This document shows, in pieces, positions 16,201-24,335 of a stretch of DNA of 48,797 bases. The notes beneath the pieces are model-generated. The model had not been told where the DNA came from and did no database searches. It saw only the letters and a list, made by a program, of their open reading frames with translations. This DNA is from Clostridia bacterium (lineage in GTDB: Bacteria; Bacillota; Clostridia; Christensenellales; CAG-917), in the NCBI GenBank assembly GCA_900763875.1, contig CAAFLX010000025.1, positions 1 to 48,797 on the forward strand, in the 5' to 3' direction. Positions within the stretch are counted from its first letter, which is position 1. Every line of letters starts with the position of its first letter. A program made the position numbers and the translations under genes.

Positions 16201-19200
16201 GTTGATATGACTTATGCTTTGAATGCCGGCGCACTTGCAGATGGCGATTCGCTTCAAACCTTAGGTTTGAAACTCACGGGCAAAACCGACGGCAAAGACG
16301 CAGGATTGCACTCCGTGACAATCGACAGCGGCGTCACCGTTGACGCAAACTATCAAGTTGACGTTGCCTCGCTCAATGCAACTCACTTAGGCATCAAAGC
16401 CCAAATTGCAAAGGCAAGACTTGTGCTAAACGTCACGTTCGAGGGCAAAACCTACGACGCAACGAGCGTCGTAACCGTCAATGGCAAAGACGGCACGTTT
16501 ACAACCGTGCAATATGCCGACAACCTCAAAGACGTGCTTGGCAAATTCTCCTATGATACCACCAAAGTTGCCTTTGAACTTTCCCTCAACGGAAAAGCGG
16601 ACTCCAACGTCCAAGCCAACGGCAGACACAACGTTTTGGTGAGCGGGCTTAATGTCACGTTCAACGGCACAGAGTCGGAAAAAGATGAAATCCTCAAGAA
16701 CTTTGTTCTTGACGGGGCAAGATACAGCGACACCGACAAGAAATACTCCGCAATCGCCACGCTTGCCTTTGGCGAGGTTGACGACTTTGAACTCCTCGAC
16801 GTCGTTGCCATGAGCAAGAAACAAATCAATCTCATTTTGAACGACTTTGTCGTCAAGGACAAAATCTATGATGGCACGACCAATGCAAACGTCACCATTG
16901 ATATCACCGACGACAGAATGGTTGAAGAGCACAAGGCATTGCTTGAAATCGTCGCAACGGGCGCGTTTGCCAAAAAGCAAAAGGGCATCAACGTCCAAAT
17001 CACGGGCTTGGTTGCAACGCTCGGCGTGAAGAGCGGACTCGATGAGGCAAATCTTGCGCTTGCTCTTGCCGCGCTCAACAACTACGAGCTTGTCCAATAC
17101 AAGGGCACTGTCACAGGCAATATCGTTGCTCGTCCGTTGCTCATCAATGCCGACCTCGGCACAAGAGACTACAACGGCGACGAAACGATTGTGAACAACA
17201 ATATCACGTACACTTTCACAAATATGATTGAGAGTGACGTGAAAGGCTATTCCGTTCAAACCCTCAACAACGCGTACTTTGACGATAAGAACGTTGCAGT
17301 CAAGCTGGATGCCGAGGGCAACCCCGTTTTGACGGACGGCAACTTCAACGTAATTGCAAAGGGCGGCGTGGCGTACGGCTTGAACGCGCATAGTAAGGAT
17401 AATTCTAACAATTATACGTTAGTATATAATAGTAGTAGTGAAATCGCAGGCAAGAGTGCAAAAGCATACGTGCTCAATGATGACACGATCGTTTATGAAA
17501 AGCCTGCCGACCTCACGCAAGTCAAAGAGTTCTGGTACGAGCTTGAAACCTCCCAAAAATACGTCAAGGCAAGCAACACGGCGCAATACGAGGCGGCAAA
17601 GACTGCAAACAAAATCGTCGGTTTCTACAAGGTGAACGGCGAGGACGCCTACTTGGTGCTTGGCGATTACAGCGGCGACTGCTCAATGCTCGAAGATCCC
17701 ACCAACTACTTCCGCGCAACGGGCAAGATCACTCAACGCACCGCATCTATAAGAGCAAGCGGCGTTGAAATGATTCCGGGCTCGAAGGCGTTTGAAAAAG
17801 TCTACGACGGCACGGACGTGTTCTTTGGCAAGAACAACGTAGACTTCAAGTTTGCCCAAAACGCAGTCAACAACGTTATCGGCAGCGACAACGTGACAAT
17901 CAAGTCCGTTTCGGCAAAATTCGACACGGCAAACACCACTGCAAAATACGTCGTATTCACGGCGTCGGGCATTGACGGCAAGGACGCATACAACTACACC
18001 ATTGCAGGTAAAAGCGCAAGCGTTGACGTTAAACTCACGGGCAAGATTACGCAAAGAGCAGTCAACGCGCATTTGCAAGATGAGGACAAGGTCGAATACG
18101 GCGTCGGCACGGGCGACTTTGCGCAAGGCCGCATAGAGTACTTCCTCGTCGGCAATGACGGCAACGAGTATCCTCTCACCAACAAATTTGCATCCGACGG
18201 CGCGTTCTATATGAACTTCAAGCAATATCTCCTTGCAGTAGGCTTCATTGACAATGCAGAGGCGGATATCACGACAAATGCAAATGCAAACTTGCTTGTC
18301 ACATACACCTACAATCTCAACGGCGACAAGTTTGAAAAGGCGGCAGAGGGCGCAACGGGCGAATATATCAGACTCGGCAACAACGGTGCGAATGTAGATG
18401 ATGCAATCTCCAAACTCCCCATTCCGCGCGTGACGTTTGCAAGCACCACGCCAAACGCAGGCGACAAGGCAACGTCATATGTGCTCAACGGCGGCAATGC
18501 AAGAAACTATTCGTTCGTCCCCGTGTACACCAACAAAGACAACGTGCCCGAAACCAACGGAACGAGCAGTGCGTTTGCGGTTGTCAAAAAAGACCTCTTT
18601 GTCACCACCGACCTCGGCGTTTACAACGCAATCTACGGCTCGTATATGAATGATGAGAACATACTCACCCTCAAAGTCGGTTTGAGATATCTCGACAGAT
18701 TCGGCAAAGACGGCATTGTGGGCGGCGTGGCAGTCAACAGGTTGTTTGCAAACGGCGCTACAAGCTATTTCCCGAGCGTCAAACTCGGCGTGTTCAACAA
18801 GACTAGCGGCACAATCACAGAGGCGGACATCTCGGCAAAGATTTCAAGCGACCTCAAAGCCGACGAGTGCTACGTGCTTTACGTCGTGTCCGAATATGAC
18901 TACAACACGCTTGACACGGGCATCCAAAACTACAACGTCATCTTGGCAGGCAAGGACAGCGTGGCAAACGTTGGCGGCACTGTCGTATTCGATGTCGCAG
19001 GCGCAGAGGTCAAATTCGGCATTGCGGAGTTCAAGCTCGACCTTCCCAAACTCACGGGCGTAAAGGTGGGCAGTGAAACCGAAAACGAGTTCAAGTATAC
19101 CTATGCAATCGACAAGGATGGCAACGCAATCAACCGCTTGCGCGACGCGGTTCAAGGCGAGTTGAACACCGACGAAGTCATCTTTGTTGACGACAACGGC

Positions 19201-20553
19201 AACGAGCTTAAACCCGAATTGGTGGGCACTTACAGCGGTACGATAAGAATCAAACGCTATATCAACGCAGACGGCAACGCCGTGGCTCTCAAAGACAAAG
19301 ACGCAAACGGCTACTTCATCGAGTGGAACAGCGGCGCAGTCAAAAAGAGCGTCATCATCGAGCAAGCAGACGTGGGCATCAAGGCACAACGCTACAGCGA
19401 ATACTACAACGGCAAAGTCCACTCATACGAAACCAGCGGCGGTACAAACCGCGTCAGCTACGACCCGATCGGCGTAAACGGCTCGCTTTACAGCCTTGTT
19501 TTGGGCAATGACTACGTTCTCTCGTTCGAGGTGCTCAACAAAGACGGTAAATATGAGGCGATTGACGCAAAAGACGTCGTCAATGCAGGCAAGTATAGAG
19601 TGAGCGTCTCTCTCACCGATTCCTTCCTCAACAGCGAAGTGGGCAAAAACTATAAGCAATCAACCGCAAAAGCCGATTTGCAAGTGCTCAGAGCAATCGT
19701 CAACGTATCTCTCGACGCAACCGGCTATAATCAGTCCGACGAATTGGTTGACGGCTCGCAAGTCAAGAAGTTCACGGGCGAGTACGTTGCAAACAAGAAG
19801 TACACTATCGGCTACACCGTCGCAATGGGCAAAGAGAGCAACGACCCGTCCATTGCAATCACCAAAGAGCAAACCAAACTCATCGGTCTTGACAACATCG
19901 CAAGCGCAGGCAGATTCCCGTTTGCAGTGGTGCTCAACGACGCAAACCTCAATGAAAGCAACTATGTGTTCTTGTCAAGCACGGGCGTTGTCGAGCTGAC
20001 CACCAAGAATCTTGCTGCAACGGACGGTTCAAATGTGTCCGTCGGTGGCAACAAGGGCGTTGTTGCCAACAGACTCGAAGTGAAAGATCTTAAAGAAAAT
20101 CACTCGCAAGCAAGCGATATGACCTATCTCGAGGCTGTCGAACAATACGTTGAAGTGATGCGCAGAAAGGCAAACGTCAAGGACGCAAGAGTTGCCGCAT
20201 TGCTCAAAGTCAACCTCTACCTCGACGATCAACTCGTATTCCTCCCCGGCGAGCCTACAACCGTAACGGTCACGCTCCCCGATGCAGTCAAGAGTATGAA
20301 GGGCATTGCGGTCTATCGCGTCACCGCAAAGGGCGGACTTGAAAAACTCACCGACTACACGGTTGAGGGCGGCAAGATGACCTACACCACCGATTATGTT
20401 GACGGCATCGTGTTTGTTGACCTCAACGCACAAGGGCTTGAAACTTGGAAGGTTGCAGTCATCTGCGTGTCGATTGCACTGCTTGTGATTATAGTGGTTG
20501 CAACAACCGTCACGATTGTTATGAAGAAATCAAAACTCAAAAAACTGGCATAA
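10240..20553 (+). CDS. Giant surface protein with Ig-like and MBG/YDG-like repeats
   Basis: A 3437-residue secreted protein. Residues 1-40 are a signal peptide. An N-terminal region (about 40-500) of unknown fold precedes Ig-like domains (about 500-1150; APDTGIDLS, DNQAPDMPTF). From about 1150 to 3200 there are many MBG/YDG-type beta repeats, each opening with an alternating beta strand and often a Y-[DGN]-[GDN] motif (KTYDATS, KIYDGTT, KVYDGTD, RDYNGDE, KVYGDPE). A membrane helix (about 3401-3430) and the tail KKSKLKKLA anchor the C-terminus; there is no LPxTG. The ATG at 10240 has GAGGTGGA upstream; a GTG at 10204 falls in the 5' UTR stem. A role in adhesion or envelope architecture is inferred from family behaviour only. 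Confidence 0.9.
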   Translation: MRNGNKSRQLLSLARIFVLALCFTLVFAAALIVSDDVIADNNSNNIANAGYVVDTGGCVPYDLGINASSFVPSATANGWFFERSLTDISLSADNATGSVSLYKPQDTDVNVTVSPSNNKYIVKAHDKATWFMSIRSRAIFDVGEFVRNIAQSELYTVKVTIGAQVNYNAGGSDRQSGSLAIAKLATASTDEPRDPYSETVTLTKEKRYVAFETYITQKAAGLGTAIEQEIVFNSIKIEILNTFKEGVNDGGAPIVTDSLTGIAGLENEFEMGIKGNNAEPKIYNTLSENQDKFPLYYDSIKTKLKTDSIVNGSGTLASYTNKALGTVPGQTAQYYKYVQTEYVDTFNSTEHTFEELFAMAMGDPQNFDTSLLSQFGVGDKEISIADSTVKFVEPSYAHFLKSTGIKTVKVGNTVFDITNSNHTNPNKATPVYVTEKTDAGDVPVLVGYATVNKLNRSRVAVCIYFVANCKVQTTVTDFNNEPINTYVTVSGIDTKAPDTGIDLSSDNFMNTSATALPWLRQNFLDASGNFELLEEKGAGYSPYIWFYTVNRADSLAALNAIDTTEFADYKAVKNAGIQPIAVENLYGFYYDFKTGRAKDASGKLSQASVINKDGGYEQNVETGHGYYRFTFYTFDLAGNKGEEKTYYVKVDYDTPTYTLDFSYDKNGTQTSITAAENGKKWATGDVTLKFTLTGGGFSGFTFKFNDTQDAAHALVFNGVGEFDGASYVATMLKYMTETTSQSVDGNQVTLTIDGVSVTVKLSVTADGKPVITLSVPAPAKDSTKKYFDWLATFTAYEGKFDNIADIDFSAISYEGGAWSNGVNVLIDNQAPDMPTFTDDENGLIKELTNGYEIPTQREWYTAYKLTANLGFSDAILQTDYVGGITIHYGLSVVKNQADLQKLASYNIATAEKTKANFDIWFNRYRAIKGAELNDGGITEIEADFLATFNAGMRVIHIWAEDQAGNVSDVNTYYIFADATNYNVSAAVKNNELFEKDFANVKVTNDEGVAISSVKRGQVVNFNFEFKDNSYVPFAFTQNGTKLLENYTPSAIWTNNGKNASYINAQNATAVTFTFDDIDNLGTLTQNNKFELAARKVVSYTQPNPSVGYTAKPADVGSTIYPDYEQAKDAYKFQFVNAADETIETPKNVGEYKVRIYIPKANESFVMNDFAMDEDGNQIFTAKEFSITKGKVTITITPTTSEFGLPKAAVLDNLKYTIEGIDQSLMAGEGISVKLTLATEIASGATYPVGSHTITTTADSTLNADNYDVTVVSAIHNVTKRNIVIDAWSASKEFAYADPDFKFGVGLTQFEGLYKSADEIVADAFKGYRKDDTTVESGYVIYFANGRINREEGEGVGNHAFLSDNKLFDVDSNFSVSVQTTKYQFEITKRTVTLDVSGQSSVFKFGTTIDDALLAQIAPTYKLGAKDMVVASDVAALFANGATLKLDSTATTVSDSNYSLVQKHTIVLGGKLTDGNVEIALGTDAEYVIYVTAQGTVVIKAKDDAKFEFVYGTINKQLSQIVFDMAKFDVASDGATIPEYTTVTWTASVDTRNNWLDAGRYVVTVSGAKLVNNGVEVADMKVFVEPFAITVTPAKVVLKATASSMSKVYGDPESNYGIDFAIASINGADLAVGGTYADQAYADIKNSIKGEYVRAIFAKDGKYLTFANRYDDATDSTGAIFATDGNYYGVAVATAFHSNNANFTVEANDDSTLKLAIAQKTIDLETQYFVGVGKVFNGNTDVDFGDKLMYDLSLSSVIAGDDVRLDAVAAYDTAAVGDRKILFSALALKGGKAHNYTLGKIVNNGHGTLLNDNDTDSLEMVIDENTFVQISYEDNHRTGLSAYVQIKISAGKIELSKNNVIVSKQYDNNNKITKNNVTFANVDGTKPLRGANMTLLSESTFSGTKVSDRYIVSISLFFTFDNLNDEYLDIPESKDSDITIIKGAVYGDKTGVRIEIKNLPAEITKRVLNGASFDSVAAVDRDYNATDIVDMTYALNAGALADGDSLQTLGLKLTGKTDGKDAGLHSVTIDSGVTVDANYQVDVASLNATHLGIKAQIAKARLVLNVTFEGKTYDATSVVTVNGKDGTFTTVQYADNLKDVLGKFSYDTTKVAFELSLNGKADSNVQANGRHNVLVSGLNVTFNGTESEKDEILKNFVLDGARYSDTDKKYSAIATLAFGEVDDFELLDVVAMSKKQINLILNDFVVKDKIYDGTTNANVTIDITDDRMVEEHKALLEIVATGAFAKKQKGINVQITGLVATLGVKSGLDEANLALALAALNNYELVQYKGTVTGNIVARPLLINADLGTRDYNGDETIVNNNITYTFTNMIESDVKGYSVQTLNNAYFDDKNVAVKLDAEGNPVLTDGNFNVIAKGGVAYGLNAHSKDNSNNYTLVYNSSSEIAGKSAKAYVLNDDTIVYEKPADLTQVKEFWYELETSQKYVKASNTAQYEAAKTANKIVGFYKVNGEDAYLVLGDYSGDCSMLEDPTNYFRATGKITQRTASIRASGVEMIPGSKAFEKVYDGTDVFFGKNNVDFKFAQNAVNNVIGSDNVTIKSVSAKFDTANTTAKYVVFTASGIDGKDAYNYTIAGKSASVDVKLTGKITQRAVNAHLQDEDKVEYGVGTGDFAQGRIEYFLVGNDGNEYPLTNKFASDGAFYMNFKQYLLAVGFIDNAEADITTNANANLLVTYTYNLNGDKFEKAAEGATGEYIRLGNNGANVDDAISKLPIPRVTFASTTPNAGDKATSYVLNGGNARNYSFVPVYTNKDNVPETNGTSSAFAVVKKDLFVTTDLGVYNAIYGSYMNDENILTLKVGLRYLDRFGKDGIVGGVAVNRLFANGATSYFPSVKLGVFNKTSGTITEADISAKISSDLKADECYVLYVVSEYDYNTLDTGIQNYNVILAGKDSVANVGGTVVFDVAGAEVKFGIAEFKLDLPKLTGVKVGSETENEFKYTYAIDKDGNAINRLRDAVQGELNTDEVIFVDDNGNELKPELVGTYSGTIRIKRYINADGNAVALKDKDANGYFIEWNSGAVKKSVIIEQADVGIKAQRYSEYYNGKVHSYETSGGTNRVSYDPIGVNGSLYSLVLGNDYVLSFEVLNKDGKYEAIDAKDVVNAGKYRVSVSLTDSFLNSEVGKNYKQSTAKADLQVLRAIVNVSLDATGYNQSDELVDGSQVKKFTGEYVANKKYTIGYTVAMGKESNDPSIAITKEQTKLIGLDNIASAGRFPFAVVLNDANLNESNYVFLSSTGVVELTTKNLAATDGSNVSVGGNKGVVANRLEVKDLKENHSQASDMTYLEAVEQYVEVMRRKANVKDARVAALLKVNLYLDDQLVFLPGEPTTVTVTLPDAVKSMKGIAVYRVTAKGGLEKLTDYTVEGGKMTYTTDYVDGIVFVDLNAQGLETWKVAVICVSIALLVIIVVATTVTIVMKKSKLKKLA

Positions 20554-20567
20554 TAAAAGCCAAACCC

Positions 20568-20598
20568 GAAAAGGCGCACGCAGGTGCGCCTTTTCGAT
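20568..20598 (+). terminator. Intrinsic terminator of the giant gene
   Basis: GAAAAGGCGCAC (20568-20579) and GTGCGCCTTTTC (20584-20595) form a 12-bp perfect stem with a GCAG loop. The T-tract is part of the 3' arm. It lies 15 bp after tandem TAA stops. Confidence 0.88.
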
Positions 20599-20631
20599 TG
20601 CAAAAAATGGCGAGTGAACTTATATGTGTGT

Positions 20632-20675
20632 GGGGGGGGGATATTGCCCGTGGCGATATCGCTTTTGACGATATA
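20632..20675. repeat. G9 tract and two GATAT-type hairpins
   Basis: A run of nine G (20632-20640) is followed by ATATTGCC-CGT-GGCGATAT (one G-U pair), which shares its right end with ATATCG/CGATAT around CTTTTGA. The arrangement resembles a degenerate two-hairpin form of the array at 6913-6989. Confidence 0.55.
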
Positions 20676-20700
20676 GAGCGTTAGGCAATGGTTCTCGTTT

Positions 20701-20745
20701 TTAGAATACACGCCGTTCAACCTTTTGAAAAACGAACAAAACAAG
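20701..20745 (+). repeat. Fragment of repeat family 1 (right end only)
   Basis: TAGAATACACGCCGTTCAAC followed by ACGAACAAAACAAG matches the right end of copy A (7279-7325). The rest of the element is absent, so this is a relic or an independent end module. The remaining AT-rich stretch to 20900 shows no gene. Confidence 0.6.
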
Positions 20746-20900
20746 TTGATTTTTGTCAAAATAGACAAATTTTTGCAAAAATCGCAAAGTAACGGTTTTG
20801 CAAAAAGCGTGGAAAAAGATACATATGTGGCTTGAATTATCCGTCAAAATGCTTGATAACATTAAAACCGTTTTTAATAAAATAGCTTTTAATTTTAGGC

Positions 20901-20929
20901 TTGAAATATGAAATGACGGGTGGTATAAT
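20901..20929 (+). promoter_or_regulatory. Strong promoter of the rpiB-V-ATPase operon
   Basis: TTGAAA (20901-20906), a 17-bp spacer and a consensus extended -10 (TGGTATAAT, hexamer 20924-20929). No other convincing promoter or terminator was seen before 30009, so it probably drives ten genes. Confidence 0.8.
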
Positions 20930-20962
20930 AATATACAAGTATACAATATCTAGGAGCGTGCT

Positions 20963-21409
20963 ATGACAAAAGTTGCTGTAGGTTGCGACCATGGCGGATT
21001 CGTCCTCAAGGACGCCGTTGTTGAGGAACTCAAAAAATTGGGTGCGGAAGTCGTGGATTTCGGCTGTTTTTCAACCGATTCCGTCGATTATCCCGAATAC
21101 GGACTTAAAGTGGCAAATGCTGTCGCGCAAAAGAGATGCGATTTGGGTGTTGTGATGTGCGGCACAGGCATTGGCATATCCATTGCCGCCAACAAAGTCA
21201 AGGGTATTCGCGCCGCCGTCTGCACGGACACGTTTATGGCTGAGATGACAAGACGTCACAACAACGCAAACGTGATTGCGCTTGGCGGCAGAGTCATCAC
21301 TCCCGACGAGGCAAAAAAGATTGTCAAAGCCTGGTATACGGCAAGTTATGAGGGCGGAAGACATCAAAGAAGATTGGACATGATTTCCGACATAGAGAAC
21401 GGACGGTGA
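20963..21409 (+). CDS. rpiB: Ribose-5-phosphate isomerase B
   Basis: A 148-residue RpiB/LacAB family sugar-phosphate isomerase that interconverts ribose 5-phosphate and ribulose 5-phosphate in the pentose phosphate pathway. Family residues are visible: the CDHGG phosphate-binding start (Asp9-His10), catalytic-type Cys66 in MCGTGIGISI, and His99 in TRRHNNANV. Length matches the family. AGGAG (20952-20956) precedes the ATG. The V-ATPase genes start 3 bp after its stop, so it is the first gene of that operon, an odd pairing of carbon metabolism with ion pumping. Allose-6-phosphate isomerase activity is an alternative in this family. Confidence 0.95.
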   Translation: MTKVAVGCDHGGFVLKDAVVEELKKLGAEVVDFGCFSTDSVDYPEYGLKVANAVAQKRCDLGVVMCGTGIGISIAANKVKGIRAAVCTDTFMAEMTRRHNNANVIALGGRVITPDEAKKIVKAWYTASYEGGRHQRRLDMISDIENGR

Positions 21410-21412
21410 AAT

Positions 21413-21757
21413 ATGATTGACGACGTTTTGAAAGAGATAAGAGAGGCAGAGGCTCAAGCCGATGAGATTGTGCAAGAGGCGCAAAAAAAAGCCAAGCAGC
21501 TCGTGCAAGAGGCCGAGAGTGACGCCGAAAGTCAAAAGAGGTCAACCGTTGCGCTCTGCCGCGAGGACAGGCGCGCCGCGCTTGACAAAGCGGAGGCAAA
21601 CGCGCAAAAAAAGCGTGAAGAAATCCTCAAAAAAGGACAAAAAGCCGCCGACGAACTCGCCCTTGACCACAACCTTGCCGCAAGCGAAAAGGCAAGCGAA
21701 CTTTGTGCCGCTCTCGTGGCAAAATATTGCGGTGAAAACTCCGCAAACGAAGACTGA
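21413..21757 (+). CDS. ntpF: V-type ATPase peripheral stalk subunit (H/G-like)
   Basis: A 114-residue, almost entirely charged coiled-coil protein rich in Ala, Glu, Lys and Gln heptads. It fits the small peripheral-stalk subunit called H or G, NtpF in Enterococcus hirae, which pairs with subunit E to hold the catalytic head against rotation. It occupies the usual first position of the V-ATPase operon, immediately before subunit I. Sequence similarity in this subunit is low by nature, so the call rests on position, length and coiled coil. Confidence 0.8.
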   Translation: MIDDVLKEIREAEAQADEIVQEAQKKAKQLVQEAESDAESQKRSTVALCREDRRAALDKAEANAQKKREEILKKGQKAADELALDHNLAASEKASELCAALVAKYCGENSANED

Positions 21758-21771
21758 AACTGCGCTAGATT

Positions 21772-23796
21772 ATGATTGTTGAGATGAAAAAACTGGTGCT
21801 TGTCGCTCACAAGTCGGACAGGCACAAATTGTTCAAGGCACTTCAACGCACCAAAAACGTTGAAATTGCAAAAACGCACGATATCGACGATACCGTGCGC
21901 CTTGACAATACCGCATCTTGCGAGCGTATCAAGGCGCAAATTGCAAGGATAGATTTTGCTTTTTCATATTTGAGAGGGCAAAAGAAACTTGCCGAAAAGT
22001 TTGCAAAAGAAACCGAAAAGAGCGAACATCCTTACATTTACACGCCAATCAAAACTCCGCCCCTTGCCAAAATCGAGAGGATGAGTTTTGACGATTTTGA
22101 CCTCATCGACACAAAAGAAGTCGAACTTATGGCAAACGTTGCCGACCTTGAGGAACTCAATCTCAGACAAAAGGAAATCGCCGCTCAAAAGGCAAGCATA
22201 AACGAACAAATCGAGGAGCACAAAGTTTATTCGTCTTTGCGCAAGCCTTATTCGTTCTATCACAACGGCGAAAAAACCACGGTATTTTTGGGCTATATTC
22301 CCACGCAAAACACCCCTGCTTTGCAAAAATTCCAAGAGGAAAACGAGCTTGTTTATATCGAATTTTTGAAGGCAAGCAAGGTGCAACCGATTGTGGCGAT
22401 TGCTCCAAACGACGGTGCGGACGCGCTCTCGTTTGCGCTCCAATCTCTCGATTTCGTGCGAGCAACGGCAAACGACGATATGACGCCGCTTGAAAACGTT
22501 GCAACGCTCAAAGAAAAACTTGTGGAGCTTGAAGAAGAAACGCTCGATCTTACCACGCGTGCGCTTGTCAAAGAGATGTTCGTTGCAGATCTCAAAACTC
22601 TTTACGACCACTATTTGGTGCAACTTGACAAGTTCAACGCCATAGACGGTTTTGCGGCGACAAAGCGCAGTTTCGTGATGGAGGCGTGGTATCCTGCCGA
22701 GTTCGAGGAGGAGCTAAAAACTCTTCTCGACGAGATGGGCGACACTGTGGTGTACGAGTTTGAAGAGCCGAAAGAGGACGAAATCGTCCCCACTTACGTC
22801 AAAAACAGCAAGATAGTCGAGCCGTACCAAGACATCACCAATATGTACAGCGCGCCCAACTATTTTGGCGATTTAGACCCCAATCCGATTATGTCGTTCT
22901 TCTACTTTTTGCTTTTCGGCATGATGATAGCGGACGCGGCATACGGCATTTTGCTTGCGCTTGGCGGATTTATCGTCTACGCAATCAAAAAACCCGTTCC
23001 GGGCAAGGGCAGATTGCTCCTCATCATCGGCATGGGCGGTATATCCACAATCGTATGGGGCGCGATATTCGGCGGTTGGTTCGGTCTTGACATATCGGGC
23101 ACGTTCCTTGAAAAACTTCAACTTGTCAAGCCGCTTGACGGCAACGGGCCGCTGATTTTGCTCGGCATATCCTTTGCTCTCGGCTTTGTGCATATTTGGT
23201 TTGGCATGCTGATGAACGCAATCAACCTCATTCGCAAAAAACGTCCTTTCGACGCGTTTTTCGAGGTCGGCACTTGGTATTTGATTTTTGCCGGTATCCT
23301 TATGTTTGCGCTCTCGCTTTTGTTCTTCAAACAAAACGCCGCTCTCAAATGGACGGGCGTGGGCTTTATGGCAGGCGGCGCATTCTTGCTTGTCTTGGGC
23401 AACACGAGGGGCAAAAAAGGCGTGAAAAAGGTCACGTCATTCCTCACGGGCTTCGGAAAACTTTATGACGGCGTAAACATACTCTCGGACGTTCTTTCCT
23501 ATGCGCGTTTGTTCGGCTTGGGACTTTCGGGCAGCGTCGTTGCGCTTGTCGTCAACCAAATCTGCTCGGTCGTGATAGGCATGTTCCCCGCAAATCTCGC
23601 CGCGATAGGCTATGTGCTTTGCGTGCCGATTTTCCTTGTCGGACACGTATTTAACATCGGCATCTCGACGCTTGGCGCATACGTGCATAATTGCAGATTG
23701 CAATATATCGAATTCTTTGGCAAATTCTACGAGGGTTGCGGACACGTGTTCGTGCCTTTCGGAACAAAAACAAAATATACATACTTGGAAAAGTAG
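21772..23796 (+). CDS. ntpI: V-type ATPase subunit I (a-subunit homologue)
   Basis: A 674-residue subunit with a cytoplasmic N-terminal half containing coiled-coil segments (about 1-370) and a C-terminal membrane half with several helices. The ion-path segment SYARLFGLGLSGSVVALVVNQI carries the arginine expected to face the carboxylate of the K ring. It forms the stator half-channels and links the peripheral stalk to the membrane. The ATG at 21772 lacks a clear ribosome binding site and may rely on coupling to the gene 14 bp upstream; an in-frame ATG at 21784 is possible. Confidence 0.94.
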   Translation: MIVEMKKLVLVAHKSDRHKLFKALQRTKNVEIAKTHDIDDTVRLDNTASCERIKAQIARIDFAFSYLRGQKKLAEKFAKETEKSEHPYIYTPIKTPPLAKIERMSFDDFDLIDTKEVELMANVADLEELNLRQKEIAAQKASINEQIEEHKVYSSLRKPYSFYHNGEKTTVFLGYIPTQNTPALQKFQEENELVYIEFLKASKVQPIVAIAPNDGADALSFALQSLDFVRATANDDMTPLENVATLKEKLVELEEETLDLTTRALVKEMFVADLKTLYDHYLVQLDKFNAIDGFAATKRSFVMEAWYPAEFEEELKTLLDEMGDTVVYEFEEPKEDEIVPTYVKNSKIVEPYQDITNMYSAPNYFGDLDPNPIMSFFYFLLFGMMIADAAYGILLALGGFIVYAIKKPVPGKGRLLLIIGMGGISTIVWGAIFGGWFGLDISGTFLEKLQLVKPLDGNGPLILLGISFALGFVHIWFGMLMNAINLIRKKRPFDAFFEVGTWYLIFAGILMFALSLLFFKQNAALKWTGVGFMAGGAFLLVLGNTRGKKGVKKVTSFLTGFGKLYDGVNILSDVLSYARLFGLGLSGSVVALVVNQICSVVIGMFPANLAAIGYVLCVPIFLVGHVFNIGISTLGAYVHNCRLQYIEFFGKFYEGCGHVFVPFGTKTKYTYLEK

Positions 23797-23807
23797 GAGG
23801 TAGTTAT

Positions 23808-24329
23808 ATGGGTAATTTAACACTTGGGACTTGGATCGCCATCATCGGCGCGGTGCTTGCCGCGGCAATGGCAGGCATTGGCTCTGCAATCGGCGTCGGC
23901 ACGGCAGGCAAAGCGGCTGCAGGCGTGACGGCAGAAGATCCCGATAAGTTCTCCAAATGTCTGGTCTTGCAACTTTTGCCGGGCACACAAGGCATCTACG
24001 GCTTGCTCGTGGCGTTCTTGGTGTTTGTCAAAATCGACCTTTTCGGCGAGGTGGCAAGAATTTCCGTCAGCGGCGGTCTTGGTTTGATGGCGGCGTGCTT
24101 GCCTATGGCAATCGTAGGTTTGATCAGTGCGCTTTATCAATCAAAAGTTGCTTGCAGCGGTATCGCACTCGTTGCAAAACGCCCCGAGGAAAGCGGAAAA
24201 GCAATCATTCTCACCGTTATGGTTGAAACTTATGCGGTTTTGGCACTTCTTGTTTCGTTGCTCGGCGTCATGATGCCCGCAAACGAATCACTCCTCGAAG
24301 TTGCTACGAGCGCACTGCCACTTGGCTGA
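23808..24329 (+). CDS. ntpK: V-type ATPase subunit K (rotor ring proteolipid) with Na+-ligand signature
   Basis: A 173-residue proteolipid made of two fused helical hairpins (four membrane helices). Only the second hairpin keeps the ion-binding carboxylate, Glu140 (MVETYAVLALL). Leu57, Thr60 and Gln61 (QLLPGTQGIYG) and Gln111 match the residues that coordinate Na+ in Enterococcus hirae NtpK. AGGAGG precedes the ATG at 23808 at good spacing; upstream in-frame starts run through the end of subunit I and are rejected. The ring turns as ions pass between it and subunit I. Confidence 0.95.
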   Translation: MGNLTLGTWIAIIGAVLAAAMAGIGSAIGVGTAGKAAAGVTAEDPDKFSKCLVLQLLPGTQGIYGLLVAFLVFVKIDLFGEVARISVSGGLGLMAACLPMAIVGLISALYQSKVACSGIALVAKRPEESGKAIILTVMVETYAVLALLVSLLGVMMPANESLLEVATSALPLG

Positions 24330-24335
24330 TAAACT

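Noticed and set aside
15328..17391. Two long minus-strand frames (about 310-320 codons) inside the giant gene
   Set aside because: They arise from the biased codon use of the MBG repeats; Cys/Val/Asp-rich products without domains.
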